A stretch of 64,000 nt of DNA. Origin: Enhygromyxa salina. GTDB lineage: Bacteria; Myxococcota_A; Polyangia; Nannocystales; Nannocystaceae. The stretch spans positions 1 through 64,000 of the forward strand of contig NZ_JMCC02000074.1 of the NCBI RefSeq assembly GCF_000737335.2. Direction: 5' to 3'. Shown in pieces: positions 49,867 through 58,876 of the stretch. The position numbers and the translations under genes are program-made. The stretch's first letter is position 1. Each line of letters opens with the position of its first letter. The notes beneath the pieces were generated by a model. That model did no database searches. It worked only from the letters and a program-made list of their open reading frames with translations, and was not told the DNA's origin.

Positions 49867-50910
49867 GTGTTCGCCCACCTCACGCTCGCGGTGAGCTTGA
49901 TGCTTCGCCCGCCGGTTCAGCGCCCGGACGAGCGCATGGCGGTCAGCTGGGAGGCGCCCAGCGAGTGCCCCGACGGCGGCGAGCTCCTCGACCAGATCGA
50001 GCGCTTCGCCCCTGGTGTCTCGATGCGGGCGCCCACGGCTTCGCTGCGTGGCACGGTCGAGCGCAGCGCGACGGGCTACGTCGTCGCGCTCACCTTCACG
50101 AGCCCGGAGGCCGCGACCCTTCATCGTCGGTTCGAGTCGCGCGAGTGCGATGTGCTCGTTGGCGCGGCGGCGCTGCTCGTGGCCGTGCTCCTCGATCCCA
50201 TAGCGAGCGCGCAGACCGTTCAGGGTCGGGTGACATCCAAGCCACAGGACGAACCCGAGCCCGAGCTCCCGCCCAACCTGCAGCCGGAGCCAGAGCCGGA
50301 ACCGGAGCCGGAGCCGGAGCCGGAACCCGAGCCCGATACGCGCCCGCTGATTCGAGCGGCGGTCGCCGAGCGCGGTGGCGAGCGGCGGGCGTCAGCTGTC
50401 CGCGCGGCGCTGCGGCTCCACGTCGGCGGCGGCTATGGACCCACGAACACTGGCGCGGCGATCCTCGGTGGTGGCATCGCGCTGCTCGGCCCACGCTGGC
50501 GCGCGCAGCTGGACGCGAGCTGGGTGGTCCCTCGGGTGATCCGATCTCAGGCCAACGTCGGCGGGGTCTTCGACGGGTGGTTCGTCGCCGGCCGCGGCTG
50601 CTTCGTGCCCGCGGTCGGTGCCCGTGAACGCGTCGAGCTGCCGGTCTGTGGCGGCGGCGAGCTCGGTCAGATCCGCGGCCGCGGCGTCGACGAGCTCCCC
50701 GTGGTCAGCGAGGCCAGCTTGCTGTGGGTCGCCCTCGCGCTCGGCCAGGGTCTGTGGTTTCGCCCGATCGATCGCCTCGCCGTGGGTCTCGATGTTCAGC
50801 TCGCCGTGCCGCTGCAGCGCGGGAGCTTCATGGTCGAGACCGCCGAGATCCAACACATTGCCCCCGTCAGCGTCCGGGGCCTCGCTGGCGTCGAGCTGCG
50901 GCTTCCGTGA
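49867..50910 (+). CDS. Membrane-associated protein with Pro-Glu repeat and beta-barrel-like C-terminus
   Basis: A 347-aa protein (GTG start). The N-terminal 115 residues include a conserved-looking WEAPSECPDGGELLDQIERF, and a hydrophobic segment lies near 95-108. A Pro-Glu repeat spacer (eight or more pairs, about 120-155) follows. The C-terminal 180 residues show alternating strands (LRLHVGGGYGPTNTGAAILGGGIALL, RLAVGLDVQLAVPL) like a small barrel. It may span periplasm and outer membrane, with Pro-Glu as a stiff spacer as in TonB. It overlaps or touches the sigma-factor gene, so it is probably the sensor or target of that system. Function not established. Confidence 0.75.
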   Translation: MFAHLTLAVSLMLRPPVQRPDERMAVSWEAPSECPDGGELLDQIERFAPGVSMRAPTASLRGTVERSATGYVVALTFTSPEAATLHRRFESRECDVLVGAAALLVAVLLDPIASAQTVQGRVTSKPQDEPEPELPPNLQPEPEPEPEPEPEPEPEPDTRPLIRAAVAERGGERRASAVRAALRLHVGGGYGPTNTGAAILGGGIALLGPRWRAQLDASWVVPRVIRSQANVGGVFDGWFVAGRGCFVPAVGARERVELPVCGGGELGQIRGRGVDELPVVSEASLLWVALALGQGLWFRPIDRLAVGLDVQLAVPLQRGSFMVETAEIQHIAPVSVRGLAGVELRLP

Positions 50911-50930
50911 CCGCGTCGTTGCGGCGATCC

Positions 50931-51527
50931 ATGATCGAGCGAACGGATCGCGGACGAGCCGGCCATGGGGATGCGATGGGGTCAGCGACCCGCAGCGCCG
51001 ACGCGGAGTTCGCGGCGGCTTACCGCGCACACGTCGACTTCGTCTGGCGTGTGCTCGCGCGTCGCGGTGTTGATCCCGCTGCCCTCGAAGATGCGACCCA
51101 AGAGGTGTTCGTGGTCGCTCACCGGCAGTGGGGGGCGTGGAAAGATCGGGCGACGATGCGCGCGTGGCTGTACGGCGTCGCCCGGCGCGTGGCGTCCACC
51201 CATCACCGCGGCCAGCGACGTCGCCAACGCAAGCTGGCCTCGTTGATCCCGCCCGAGGGGCAGGATCTCGAGGCCAGGATCGAGGGGCGTGCGCGCCTCG
51301 TCGCGCTGGCCCAGGCGATCGACGCCCTCGATCCTGTCCACCGTGAGATCTTCGTGCTCGCCGACATCGATCAAATGACCGCGCCCGCGATCGCCGAGGC
51401 TCTGGGCTGCAACCTCAACACGATCTACACGCGCCTTCGTCGGGCGCGGGCGCGCGTCACCGAAGCCATGACCGCGCGTGAGCTCGACGAGCCCAATCAG
51501 GAGCGACAGCATGCAAAATCTCGATGA
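50931..51527 (+). CDS. ECF-type sigma factor
   Basis: About 198 aa. Region 2 is EFAAAYRAHVDFVWRVLARRGVDPAALEDATQEVFVVAHRQW with MRAWLYGVARRVA, and region 4 is LDPVHREIFVLADIDQMTAPAIAEALGCNLNTIYTRLRRARARV. This is a clear sigma-70 family ECF protein. Start is uncertain: ATG 50931 is used; GTG 50907 would overlap the previous stop (GTGA) and ATG 50976 is also possible. The next gene overlaps by 17 bases and is a likely anti-sigma factor. Confidence 0.9.
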   Translation: MIERTDRGRAGHGDAMGSATRSADAEFAAAYRAHVDFVWRVLARRGVDPAALEDATQEVFVVAHRQWGAWKDRATMRAWLYGVARRVASTHHRGQRRRQRKLASLIPPEGQDLEARIEGRARLVALAQAIDALDPVHREIFVLADIDQMTAPAIAEALGCNLNTIYTRLRRARARVTEAMTARELDEPNQERQHAKSR

Positions 51528-52329
51528 GTCGATCCGCGCGGACCTCGACCGTCTGCGGGCCCTCGCCCAGCCCGACGGCCCCACCAAGGATCGGATCTGG
51601 ACTGGCGTCGCTGCGCGACTTGGGCCGGGTCCCGATGACGGTGGCCCCGATGACGGTGACGGTGGTCCCAATGACGGTGGCTTCGAGGGAACCGGTGGTG
51701 AGCTTGGCCTGGGCGCGAGCGGATCGCAGCTTGGCTTCGCGGCCAAGGTCATTGGCGCAACGGTTGGGCTCACGGGGGCCGGGCTGCTGGGTCTGCGCGT
51801 GGCTGCGCTGGGCTTTCACGCGCTCGCGCCCGCTGGCCCAGCCACGCCGGACGTCATCGAGCAGATCGAGCCGACCGCTCAGATCGAGCCGACCGCTCAG
51901 ACCGAGCAGCAGCTCGAGCAGGCCGCTCAGACCGAGCAGCAGCTCGCGGCTCCGACGACGACCCGCGAGACCACCGCAGCGTCAGCCAAGGATGTCGCTG
52001 ATGCGCCGACCCAGCCGCGCTCGGGCCCAGCGTCCACGTCGAAGGCGGGGCCGAGCGCACCGGACACCGACGCCTTGACCGCCGAGCTCGCGCTGATCGA
52101 GCGGGCCCGTACAGCACGCTCGGCGGACGAGACCCTCGCGCGGCTCGACCAACATCGCCGCGAGTTTCCCCGCGGGCAACTCGCGGACGAGCGCGAGCTC
52201 CTGCGGGTTGGGGCCCAGTGCGCCCTCGGGCAGCTCGACGACGCGCGCAAGACCGCCGCAGCCTTGCGCGCGGGGGGCCGCATGCCCGCCGCGCGACTCA
52301 TCGAAATTTGTCCGGCCCTGAGCGAATAG
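51511..52329 (+). CDS. Single-pass membrane protein, probable anti-sigma factor
   Basis: A 272-aa protein. A cytoplasmic N-terminal part of about 70 residues (DESIRADLDRLRALAQPDGPTKDRIWTGV, then a Gly/Asp repeat) precedes one membrane segment near residues 75-100. An extracytoplasmic linker with Gln/Glu/Ala/Thr tandem repeats (about 115-150) follows, then a helical C-terminal domain (ELALIERARTARSADETLARLDQHRREFPRGQLADERELLRV) like a small TPR-type repeat. The zinc anti-sigma HxxxCxxC motif is absent. Gene order and overlap with the ECF sigma gene are the main evidence for an anti-sigma role. Confidence 0.75.
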   Translation: MQNLDESIRADLDRLRALAQPDGPTKDRIWTGVAARLGPGPDDGGPDDGDGGPNDGGFEGTGGELGLGASGSQLGFAAKVIGATVGLTGAGLLGLRVAALGFHALAPAGPATPDVIEQIEPTAQIEPTAQTEQQLEQAAQTEQQLAAPTTTRETTAASAKDVADAPTQPRSGPASTSKAGPSAPDTDALTAELALIERARTARSADETLARLDQHRREFPRGQLADERELLRVGAQCALGQLDDARKTAAALRAGGRMPAARLIEICPALSE

Positions 52330-52359
52330 TTACCGATCGAGCCGGCCATGAAAGAGGCA

Positions 52360-53211
52360 ATGAACGAGCCAATGATGCGATCCCACCTGCGCTTCCCCAC
52401 GCTGCTCAGCTTGGCGACCGGACTGGCGCTGACCCTCGCCGCCTGCGATGGACCCGACAAGCAGATTGGCCAGCTCGATGGCGATTCGGGTGCGTCGGGT
52501 GAGTCGGGCGAGTCGGGTGAGTCGGGCGATTCGGACGAGTCGGGCGATTGGGACGAGTCCGGGGACAGCAGCGACACATCCAGCAGCGATGACACCGGCG
52601 CCGACGACAGCTGCGCCCCAGCCCTCGCGGATCTCCAGCAAAAGCTCGCCGACGAGCAGGACAACGGCAACAGCTGCGCGCTGGTCCTTCGCTTTACCTA
52701 CGAGAGCGCCGAGTTCCTTGGCTGGCATATCAACTGTGCGCCGCCGACTCCCGACCTCAGCCTCGATGAAGCGCAGATGATGAGCGCGTGGCCAGGCGAC
52801 GACGAGAGCGGGACCGAAGACGCCTACGTGCTGTACACGGAGCCCGGTGACTTCGGCGGCGTGACCTACATCAGCAAGCGCTCGGGCATGCTGTTCGAGG
52901 GCAGCATCGTGTGGGGCGGGATGGGCGACATCCTCCATCCCGAACATGTCGAAGACCCGCTGATGCTCGGGACGGGCTGCCTCGACACCCAGCCGCCAGC
53001 GGCCGTGGAGGTCTGGGCATATAACTTTGTAGGTGGCGATCTTCAGGTGCTCCCCGACGAGTCATCGGCGGTCTGGGATGTGCTATGGGACACGGCCGCG
53101 CTCTACGCTGTGACCCCGGGGTCCACGATCGCCATGATCGCGTATCCCCGATCAGTCGGGGACTTCGTGTCAGACGTGGCCGAGTTCGTGGTCATCATCG
53201 ACTACCCGTGA
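52360..53211 (+). CDS. Ser/Gly/Glu-linker lipoprotein of unknown function
   Basis: About 283 aa. The signal LLSLATGLALTLAAC ends in a lipobox. A linker of Ser-Gly-Glu/Asp repeats (9-bp unit near 52490-52560) follows, then a roughly 200-residue globular part with Cys at NSCALVLRF, INCAPP and GTGCLD. No known domain recognised. ATG 52360 has AGAGG at a good distance; ATG 52348 upstream is also in frame. It follows the anti-sigma-like gene by 30 bp and may be in the same operon, and so could be a target of the sigma factor. Confidence 0.78.
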   Translation: MNEPMMRSHLRFPTLLSLATGLALTLAACDGPDKQIGQLDGDSGASGESGESGESGDSDESGDWDESGDSSDTSSSDDTGADDSCAPALADLQQKLADEQDNGNSCALVLRFTYESAEFLGWHINCAPPTPDLSLDEAQMMSAWPGDDESGTEDAYVLYTEPGDFGGVTYISKRSGMLFEGSIVWGGMGDILHPEHVEDPLMLGTGCLDTQPPAAVEVWAYNFVGGDLQVLPDESSAVWDVLWDTAALYAVTPGSTIAMIAYPRSVGDFVSDVAEFVVIIDYP

Positions 53212-53316
53212 TCGCGCGACGTGGTGAGCCCTCGGAGCCCGTTCGCTTCGAGGCCGTTCTGCGACCAGCTGACCGATGGGCAACCCCTCGGCTCGGTGTT
53301 GGGCTACCGTGAGCCC

Positions 53317-55341
53317 GTGAGGTCCGGCTCGCACCAGGTGTTCCCCGTGCTGGCCCTCGTGCTCGCGTGCCGGGCCGATCCGGTCTCGCCGACCTCGAGT
53401 CCGGCCACGAACCTGGTCGACGAGCGAGCGCCCATGTTTTCGGACATTGTCGTGTCGACCAACTACGGCTGCGTGCTCCGGGCCGACGGTGCCGTGTTGT
53501 GCTGGGGTCAGGACCCGACCCACGCTCGCGCGGCGCCCGTGGCCTGGACCGAGGTCTTCGAGATCGACGGGCTGTCCGATGTCACCCTCCTCGCCGCGAG
53601 CGAATACCTGTTTTGCGCGGTGTCCGAGCCGGGCACGGTGAGCTGTTGGTCGACCAAGGAAGCAGGTCCGCGCCGTCACATCGATGTGTTCGGAGGGGTC
53701 CCAATCGTCGAGCTCGCGGTCGACGACGACGTCTGCGTCCGCTCGGCAGCGGGCGAGGTCAGGTGCTGGGGCCACGAGGCTCACGATGCCCAACTCGTGT
53801 TCGATCGCGCCATCGACATCGATGTCGGGCCCCGCGACGGCTGCGCGCTCGATGCCGCGGGTGAGATCTGGTGCTGGGATCTGGGACAGCCCGACTCATC
53901 TCGCCACGTGGCCACCTTCGAGGGCGCAACCTCGGTATGGATCTCTCACGCCTCGCTGTGTGTGCGCCGCCGAACGGGTGAGGTCGCGTGCCGCGACCGC
54001 GTGGGTCCGGGGGCAGCCAACGGTGGGCTGGACCCGCTCGATTCAGGGGAGCTTCGCTCGCTGGCACTGGCCGAAGACCACGCCTGCTACGTCGTCGCGG
54101 ACGGCGCCGTACGCTGCTTTGGCAACAACGCCTGGGCCCAGCTTGGCGCGGGTACGACAAGCCAGACCGCGGACGTCGTCACCGTCGCGGACGTCACGGG
54201 TGCGGACGCGGTCGCAGCCGTGGCCAAGCTCAGCTGCGCGCTGACGGGCGACGCCGCGCTGTGCTGGGGCACGCGCGGGCGTGGTTGGCGCGATCGGCCG
54301 ACCGTCGAGCGCAGCGTCGTCATCCGCGACGCGACCAGCCTCGTCGTCGACGCCGACTTCACCTGCGTGACCACGACCGCGAGCGAGGTGCTGTGCTGGG
54401 GCTCGTTCCACCATCTCGACTTCGATGCCGAGGGCCTCGCCCGCGCGGCGACGCCCACCCCGGTCGGCATCGATCTCGGGCCGCTCGCCAAGGTTCAGGA
54501 TCGCTGCTTGCTCGATCGCCGCGGCGAGTTGCGCTGCTGGAGCATCGGGGGTGTGTGCGCGGTGACGCGGGCAACGGTTGGCTGCGGTCCGCTGGCGATC
54601 GACGCCCGCTACAGCGACGTCAGCGACTTCGCGCGCGGGAAGATCGACTGCCTGATCCGTCGGGGCAAGCTCGAGTGTACGGACACCTTCGGCGACCATG
54701 AACCGCTCGCAACCCCAGCCCTGCGTGACGTGACCCGCGTCCACACGTCCCCGTTCTCCTCGCGTGTGTGCGTGGTTCACGGACCTGGCCATGTCTCGTG
54801 CTTCCCCGTGTCGCGGCCGCGTAGCGACGACCCTGTGAGCATCGGAGCGGCGGTCCGGGTGCCCACGCTCTCGCAGGTGGAGTCCCTGTTCGGGGGACCG
54901 GGGTCGACCGACTGCGCGATCACTCGCGAGGGGCAGGTTTGGTGCTGGGCTGACGGCGATGCGCCCACGCGCGCCGATCTACCAGCCGGCGACCAAGGCG
55001 TGCACTACGGCGACGCGACCTGTGTGCGAACCTTCGACGGTGAGGTCGCGTGTAGCGACGCGCTTGGTCAGCTGACCTGGCTGGACCTCCATGACGTCGC
55101 CGAGCTCCGCGGTGGATCAGCGCACGTCTGCGCCCTCGACCACCAGGGCGTCGTGACGTGTATTGGCGATGGCGGGTCGGGCCAGCTCGGCACGACGCCA
55201 GCGGGGCTGATGGCCACGCCCGTCCGCGTACAGCTGACCACCGTGGCCAACCAGGCTCGGACTTCACAACCCGCCAAACTCCATGCGCGAGGCGACCGTG
55301 AGGGCGTTGAAGCCGACATGAGTCAAGATCGCCGCCGATAG
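53317..55341 (+). CDS. RCC1-repeat lipoprotein
   Basis: About 674 aa from GTG 53317, which gives a lipoprotein signal (VFPVLALVLAC). The mature protein is built of about 10-12 repeats of 45-55 residues with the pattern CxLxxxGxxxCWG (YGCVLRADGAVLCWG, DGCALDAAGEIWCWD, HACYVVADGAVRCFG, HVCALDHQGVVTCIG), the RCC1 propeller as common in myxobacterial surface proteins. The paired Cys in each repeat suggests disulfides outside the cytoplasm. Its last 78 bp overlap the convergent CPBP gene. Confidence 0.85.
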   Translation: MRSGSHQVFPVLALVLACRADPVSPTSSPATNLVDERAPMFSDIVVSTNYGCVLRADGAVLCWGQDPTHARAAPVAWTEVFEIDGLSDVTLLAASEYLFCAVSEPGTVSCWSTKEAGPRRHIDVFGGVPIVELAVDDDVCVRSAAGEVRCWGHEAHDAQLVFDRAIDIDVGPRDGCALDAAGEIWCWDLGQPDSSRHVATFEGATSVWISHASLCVRRRTGEVACRDRVGPGAANGGLDPLDSGELRSLALAEDHACYVVADGAVRCFGNNAWAQLGAGTTSQTADVVTVADVTGADAVAAVAKLSCALTGDAALCWGTRGRGWRDRPTVERSVVIRDATSLVVDADFTCVTTTASEVLCWGSFHHLDFDAEGLARAATPTPVGIDLGPLAKVQDRCLLDRRGELRCWSIGGVCAVTRATVGCGPLAIDARYSDVSDFARGKIDCLIRRGKLECTDTFGDHEPLATPALRDVTRVHTSPFSSRVCVVHGPGHVSCFPVSRPRSDDPVSIGAAVRVPTLSQVESLFGGPGSTDCAITREGQVWCWADGDAPTRADLPAGDQGVHYGDATCVRTFDGEVACSDALGQLTWLDLHDVAELRGGSAHVCALDHQGVVTCIGDGGSGQLGTTPAGLMATPVRVQLTTVANQARTSQPAKLHARGDREGVEADMSQDRRR

Positions 55342-55980
55342 CCGCCCGGTTCGCCAGTACACATATGTGAACACCAGCCCCATCGCCAGGTACCACGGCA
55401 TCAACACCAGGCTCTGGTGCTGCAGCGCGAACGCCAACGTCGCCAGGACCCACGCCGCGCCCGCGGAGATCGGCATCAACCGACGAAACAGCAGCCCGCG
55501 GAACAAGACCTCTTCGATGATCGGCGCGGTCACGACCACCATGATGATCAGCTCGATCCGTGCCGCCGGATCGCGCTGATCCAGGTTATCGAGCACGCTC
55601 GGCTGGTTCGTTGGACCGAACAGCCAGCCGAGCACCGCCGCGATCGCGATGACGGTAGCGGTCCCAAGGGCCACGGCCAACAGCGCGATCCCGATCGACC
55701 GCAGCCACGGCTCGCGCTCGGCCGGAGTCCGCAACATGGGCGCCGGTTGACCCCGGCGCACCCGCCAGCGCTCCAGCCCCCAGTACGCCAGGATCGTGCT
55801 CACCATCAGGATCGTGCCCCAGCTAAACAACCACTGCGGACGCAGGCGCGCGACGCCGGTCCAGATCGCCAGCTGAGCGATGGTGAGCCCGACCAGGCCC
55901 GCGAGGGCGAACAACAAGAGCTCGCCGCCGGTCGCTTGGAGCGTCTTCGCCAGGGGCCGGCGGCGTGGGTCGGCGTCCAT
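55264..55980 (-). CDS. CPBP-family intramembrane metalloprotease (CAAX-like)
   Basis: A 238-aa membrane protein with about seven hydrophobic segments. The family motifs are APIIEEVLFRGLLFRRL (paired Glu and Arg), FALQHQSLVLMPWYLAMG and ILTHVGFNAL (His and Asn). Members cut or process membrane proteins such as prenylated CAAX substrates in eukaryotes; in bacteria substrates are mostly unknown. ATG 55980 is chosen because the domain begins there. Its 3' end overlaps the RCC1 gene by 78 bp in the opposite direction. Confidence 0.9.
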   Translation of the reverse strand: MDADPRRRPLAKTLQATGGELLLFALAGLVGLTIAQLAIWTGVARLRPQWLFSWGTILMVSTILAYWGLERWRVRRGQPAPMLRTPAEREPWLRSIGIALLAVALGTATVIAIAAVLGWLFGPTNQPSVLDNLDQRDPAARIELIIMVVVTAPIIEEVLFRGLLFRRLMPISAGAAWVLATLAFALQHQSLVLMPWYLAMGLVFTYVYWRTGRLSAAILTHVGFNALTVASRMEFGGL

Positions 55981-56084
55981 CGCGGTCGGAGCATAGCCCG
56001 GTGACAACGCCTGTGCGGGGTGGCGCGAGAGCGGAAGAGCCCGATTGCGGAGGCGTCTGCGTGACCCGCGTACTCCGCGGCCGC

Positions 56085-56823
56085 ATGACCGATCTTGCAC
56101 CCGCATGGCACGGAACGATCGTGCGCCACCACGACAACCTCCAAGCCATCCCTACTACTACCTGACCCAGGCCTTGCGCGCGCTCGATCCCGAGGACCCG
56201 CGTCGCTTCGCGGTCTTGCTCGAGCGCGAGCCGATCCTGCGCGCGTGGGGCCGACGTGCATTGTCGTCGCGCGGCTCGGCGATCCCGAGGCCGCGCACGT
56301 GCTGCTGACCGACGCGGCCAAGGTCGCGGCGCGGCGCGGTGATACTCGCACGCAGCTGCGCGCCGAGGTCCGACTCGCGCGCGTGCTCGTGACCACCCCC
56401 GTCGACGAGCACGGCGTCGCGCATCCGACCGACGAAGCCGTGGCCGAGGCCGACGTGACCGCGACCACCGTCTACGATCGCGACCGCGCCGAGGGCCTGC
56501 GCTCGAGCACCGCCCGGGCCGCCCACGTGCTCTCGCTGATCGCCGAGCGCCGCGGCGACGTGGACAAGGCGATCGAGCTCGAGCGCGACGCCGAGCGGCT
56601 GATCCGCGCCGGGGCTGCGCCGCTCGACGGCGTGCGGTCGCTGCATCACCTGGGCGTGCTGCTGCGCCAGCGCGGGCGCGAGTCCGAGGCCCGCGCGCTG
56701 CTCAGCGAGGCCGCGCGGGCGGTCCAGAGTCGGCTCGACGATCTGCGCGATCACGATCTGCGCGAGGGCTATCAGGCGCTCTCCGACGTGCGCCGCATCC
56801 TCGCCGACGGCGGACGGTACTTA
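56085..56823 (+). pseudogene. Frameshifted TPR-like gene
   Basis: Protein-like sequence runs through three frames in order: MTDLAPAWHGTIVRHHDNL (from ATG 56085), then YYYLTQALRALDPEDPRRF with LLEREPILRAWG, then TCIVVARLGDPEAAHVLLTDAAK and on to EARALLSEAARAVQSRLDDLRDH. The switches lie near 56155 and 56250. The last part has helical repeats like TPR units (RAAHVLSLIAERRGDVDKAIEL, HHLGVLLRQRGRESEARALL). This looks like one gene broken by two frameshifts. Sequencing errors in this GC-rich stretch are an alternative. Confidence 0.65.
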
Positions 56824-56831
56824 GCTCGCGA

Positions 56832-57266
56832 CTACACGGGCGTGGGCCCTGGGACGAAGCACTCGCGCGGTGAGATGCACACGCTGCCGTTACAAGTCTG
56901 GCTGTCCGGGCAGTGCTCATTGCCCGTACACCACTTGTAGCAGCCCCCACAGTCGTCGCTGTAGTACCCGTCCGGACACGACCGCATCTCGGGCGGAAGC
57001 GGCATGCCGCACTGATTGTGGCCAGCCTCTTCTGGACTCGCGCACTCCTGGCCCTCCTCACAGTCAGCGTCGGTCTCGCACGCAGAGACAGGTCGCGAAG
57101 CAGTGGGATCGCTGACGACCGTCGGGCTGGCGACGGACGGAGTATCCGCGGACGGAGTATCCGTGGCTGGAGGCGCGTCCTGGGCTCGACAACCAAAGGT
57201 CAGCCCCAGCACGAGAGCAACGATGGACACACACGACCACGAGCGACCTGACGAGCTTTGGTGCAC
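56832..57266 (-). CDS. Cys-rich small lipoprotein
   Basis: A 144-aa predicted lipoprotein (GTG start; signal ends GLTFGC). A Thr/Ser/Pro linker with repeated ADTPS units is followed by eleven cysteines in CETDADCEEGQEC, HNQCGMP, CPDGYYSDDCGGCYKWC and CPDSQTCNGSVC. The DxDCxxGxxC pattern is common in myxobacterial surface proteins. Function unknown. It converges on the broken TPR-like gene and diverges from the Lys-rich-tail gene. Confidence 0.78.
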   Translation of the reverse strand: MHQSSSGRSWSCVSIVALVLGLTFGCRAQDAPPATDTPSADTPSVASPTVVSDPTASRPVSACETDADCEEGQECASPEEAGHNQCGMPLPPEMRSCPDGYYSDDCGGCYKWCTGNEHCPDSQTCNGSVCISPRECFVPGPTPV

Positions 57267-57349
57267 GCCGCAGTCTAGCGGATGGCGGATGGCATTTATC
57301 TGGAGCTGAGCGGCTTGCGTGCTAGGCGGCGGGTGCGGATCATCTTGGG

Positions 57350-58876
57350 ATGAGCAAGGCCGCGAAGAAGAAAGTCGGCAAGAAGAAAGTCGGCAAGAAG
57401 AAGGCGGTCAAGAAGGCTGCGGCGAAGAAGAAGCCGGCGGCGAAGAAGAAGCCGGCCGCGAAGAAGAAGCCGGCCGCGAAGAAGAAGCCGGCGGCGAAGA
57501 AGAAGCCGGCCGCGAAGAAGAAGCCAGCCGTTAAAAAGCAGCCAAAGAAGATCGGCCAGTTTGCGATCGCCCCCAAGCTCGACGTCTCCGACTTCATCCT
57601 CGAGCCCTTCCAGACCCGCTTCCCGATCCTCGGCGACGGCTTCTCGCTCGAGGTCGTCCGCATCACCAACTTCGAGTGGGGCGGCGGTCTCGGAGCCCTC
57701 TGCCGGCTCCGCGTCGGCGAGCACACCGAGGAAGCCCGCCTGTGGCTGCTCGGCCGCGAGCAGATGGACTCAAACTGGGACGAGGTCCAAGCCACGCTCG
57801 ATCGCTGGTGCGCGCGCGTGCGTGCGATGTCGGCCGAAGCCATCCAGCGCGGCGGCATCGAGGCCCTCGAGCCCTGGGCCCCGCTCGATCCCGACGAGCT
57901 CGAGCGCCGCTGGGCCGAGTACCTCGCGACCGCGCGCCCCGAGACGCCCGAGCAGACCGAGCAGCGTCGTCGTGCAGCGCTCGAACAGGCCTACGCCGCG
58001 TTCCCGCGCTTGGCCGAGCACGTGCAATCGGTCTGGGGCCTGACCTTGCCGCGCACGCTCGCGGTCTATCACGCGTTCCACCTCGCGATCGCGTCGCTCC
58101 CCAGCGCAGTGCACGAGGCCTCCTGCACCTGGCCGGGCGGCATCATCGAGCGCCTCGGCCCGCGCGGCTGGGAGCTGCAGCTGCGCGACGGCCTCGACGA
58201 GCGCGTGCATGTTCGCTTCCGGCAAGACCCGCCCGAGATGCTCTCGTTCGCGTGGGGCAACAGCGACGGGCAGCACTTCGGCTTCTGGTACGACACCGCC
58301 GAGCAGGCCATCGCGGTCGTGCACAACTACGCGCGCGACAGCGCCGAGACCTGGATCGTCGGCGATCACCCGCTCTCGGTCTGCCGTCAGCGCTGGCATT
58401 ACGACGAGCCCCCGTCCGGCGAGACCGGCTTCTCGACCCGCCTCTATCTCGAGGAGCTCGAGTGGTTCGAGGCCGAGGAGCAGCGCGTCGCCGGCAAGGC
58501 CTCCGCAGACGCGCTGGCCTCCCGTCCACAGCTGCTCGGCGGGCCAGGCTCGATCCCCGCCGCCAAGCTGCCGCTCGACATCGACGGCCGCGTCGACGCG
58601 TACCGCAACGATCCCGACACCGTGCAAGCTTGGATGACGCAGGCCCGCGAGCAGCTCGATGCAGGTGAACCCGCGTTCGCGCTGGCGCTCGGTCGCGAGC
58701 TGCACTGGTTCGATCACGATCGCTATCGCGAGCAAGCAGGCGCGCTGCTCGTGGCCGCCTACGAGGCGCTCGGTCGCTCAGCCCACGCCGGCATCTTGCG
58801 GGCCCACCTCGCGCACCGCGACGAGCCCTCGGTCGGCGTCTACGAGCGCCCCACCGAAGGAGAAGACGACGAGTGA
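57350..58876 (+). CDS. Histone-H1-like Lys/Ala/Pro tail fused to an unknown domain
   Basis: A 508-aa protein. Residues 1-65 are almost only Lys, Ala, Pro and Val; six perfect copies of KKKPAA (18-bp repeat, about 57425-57532) stand at residues 26-61, like eukaryotic H1 or bacterial Hc1/AlgP tails that bind nucleic acid. The remaining 440 residues are globular, with FPRLAEHVQSVWGLTLPRTLAVYHAFHLAI and PPEMLSFAWGNSDGQHFGFWYDTAE, which recall SMI1/KNR4-like or DUF2228-like proteins, but I cannot assign a family firmly. No signal. It overlaps the next gene by four bases (GTGA), so both products are probably made together. Confidence 0.8.
   Translation: MSKAAKKKVGKKKVGKKKAVKKAAAKKKPAAKKKPAAKKKPAAKKKPAAKKKPAAKKKPAVKKQPKKIGQFAIAPKLDVSDFILEPFQTRFPILGDGFSLEVVRITNFEWGGGLGALCRLRVGEHTEEARLWLLGREQMDSNWDEVQATLDRWCARVRAMSAEAIQRGGIEALEPWAPLDPDELERRWAEYLATARPETPEQTEQRRRAALEQAYAAFPRLAEHVQSVWGLTLPRTLAVYHAFHLAIASLPSAVHEASCTWPGGIIERLGPRGWELQLRDGLDERVHVRFRQDPPEMLSFAWGNSDGQHFGFWYDTAEQAIAVVHNYARDSAETWIVGDHPLSVCRQRWHYDEPPSGETGFSTRLYLEELEWFEAEEQRVAGKASADALASRPQLLGGPGSIPAAKLPLDIDGRVDAYRNDPDTVQAWMTQAREQLDAGEPAFALALGRELHWFDHDRYREQAGALLVAAYEALGRSAHAGILRAHLAHRDEPSVGVYERPTEGEDDE

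Noticed and set aside
57425..57532. Non-coding minisatellite
   Set aside because: The 18-bp repeat keeps frame and continues into a long, well-formed coding region.
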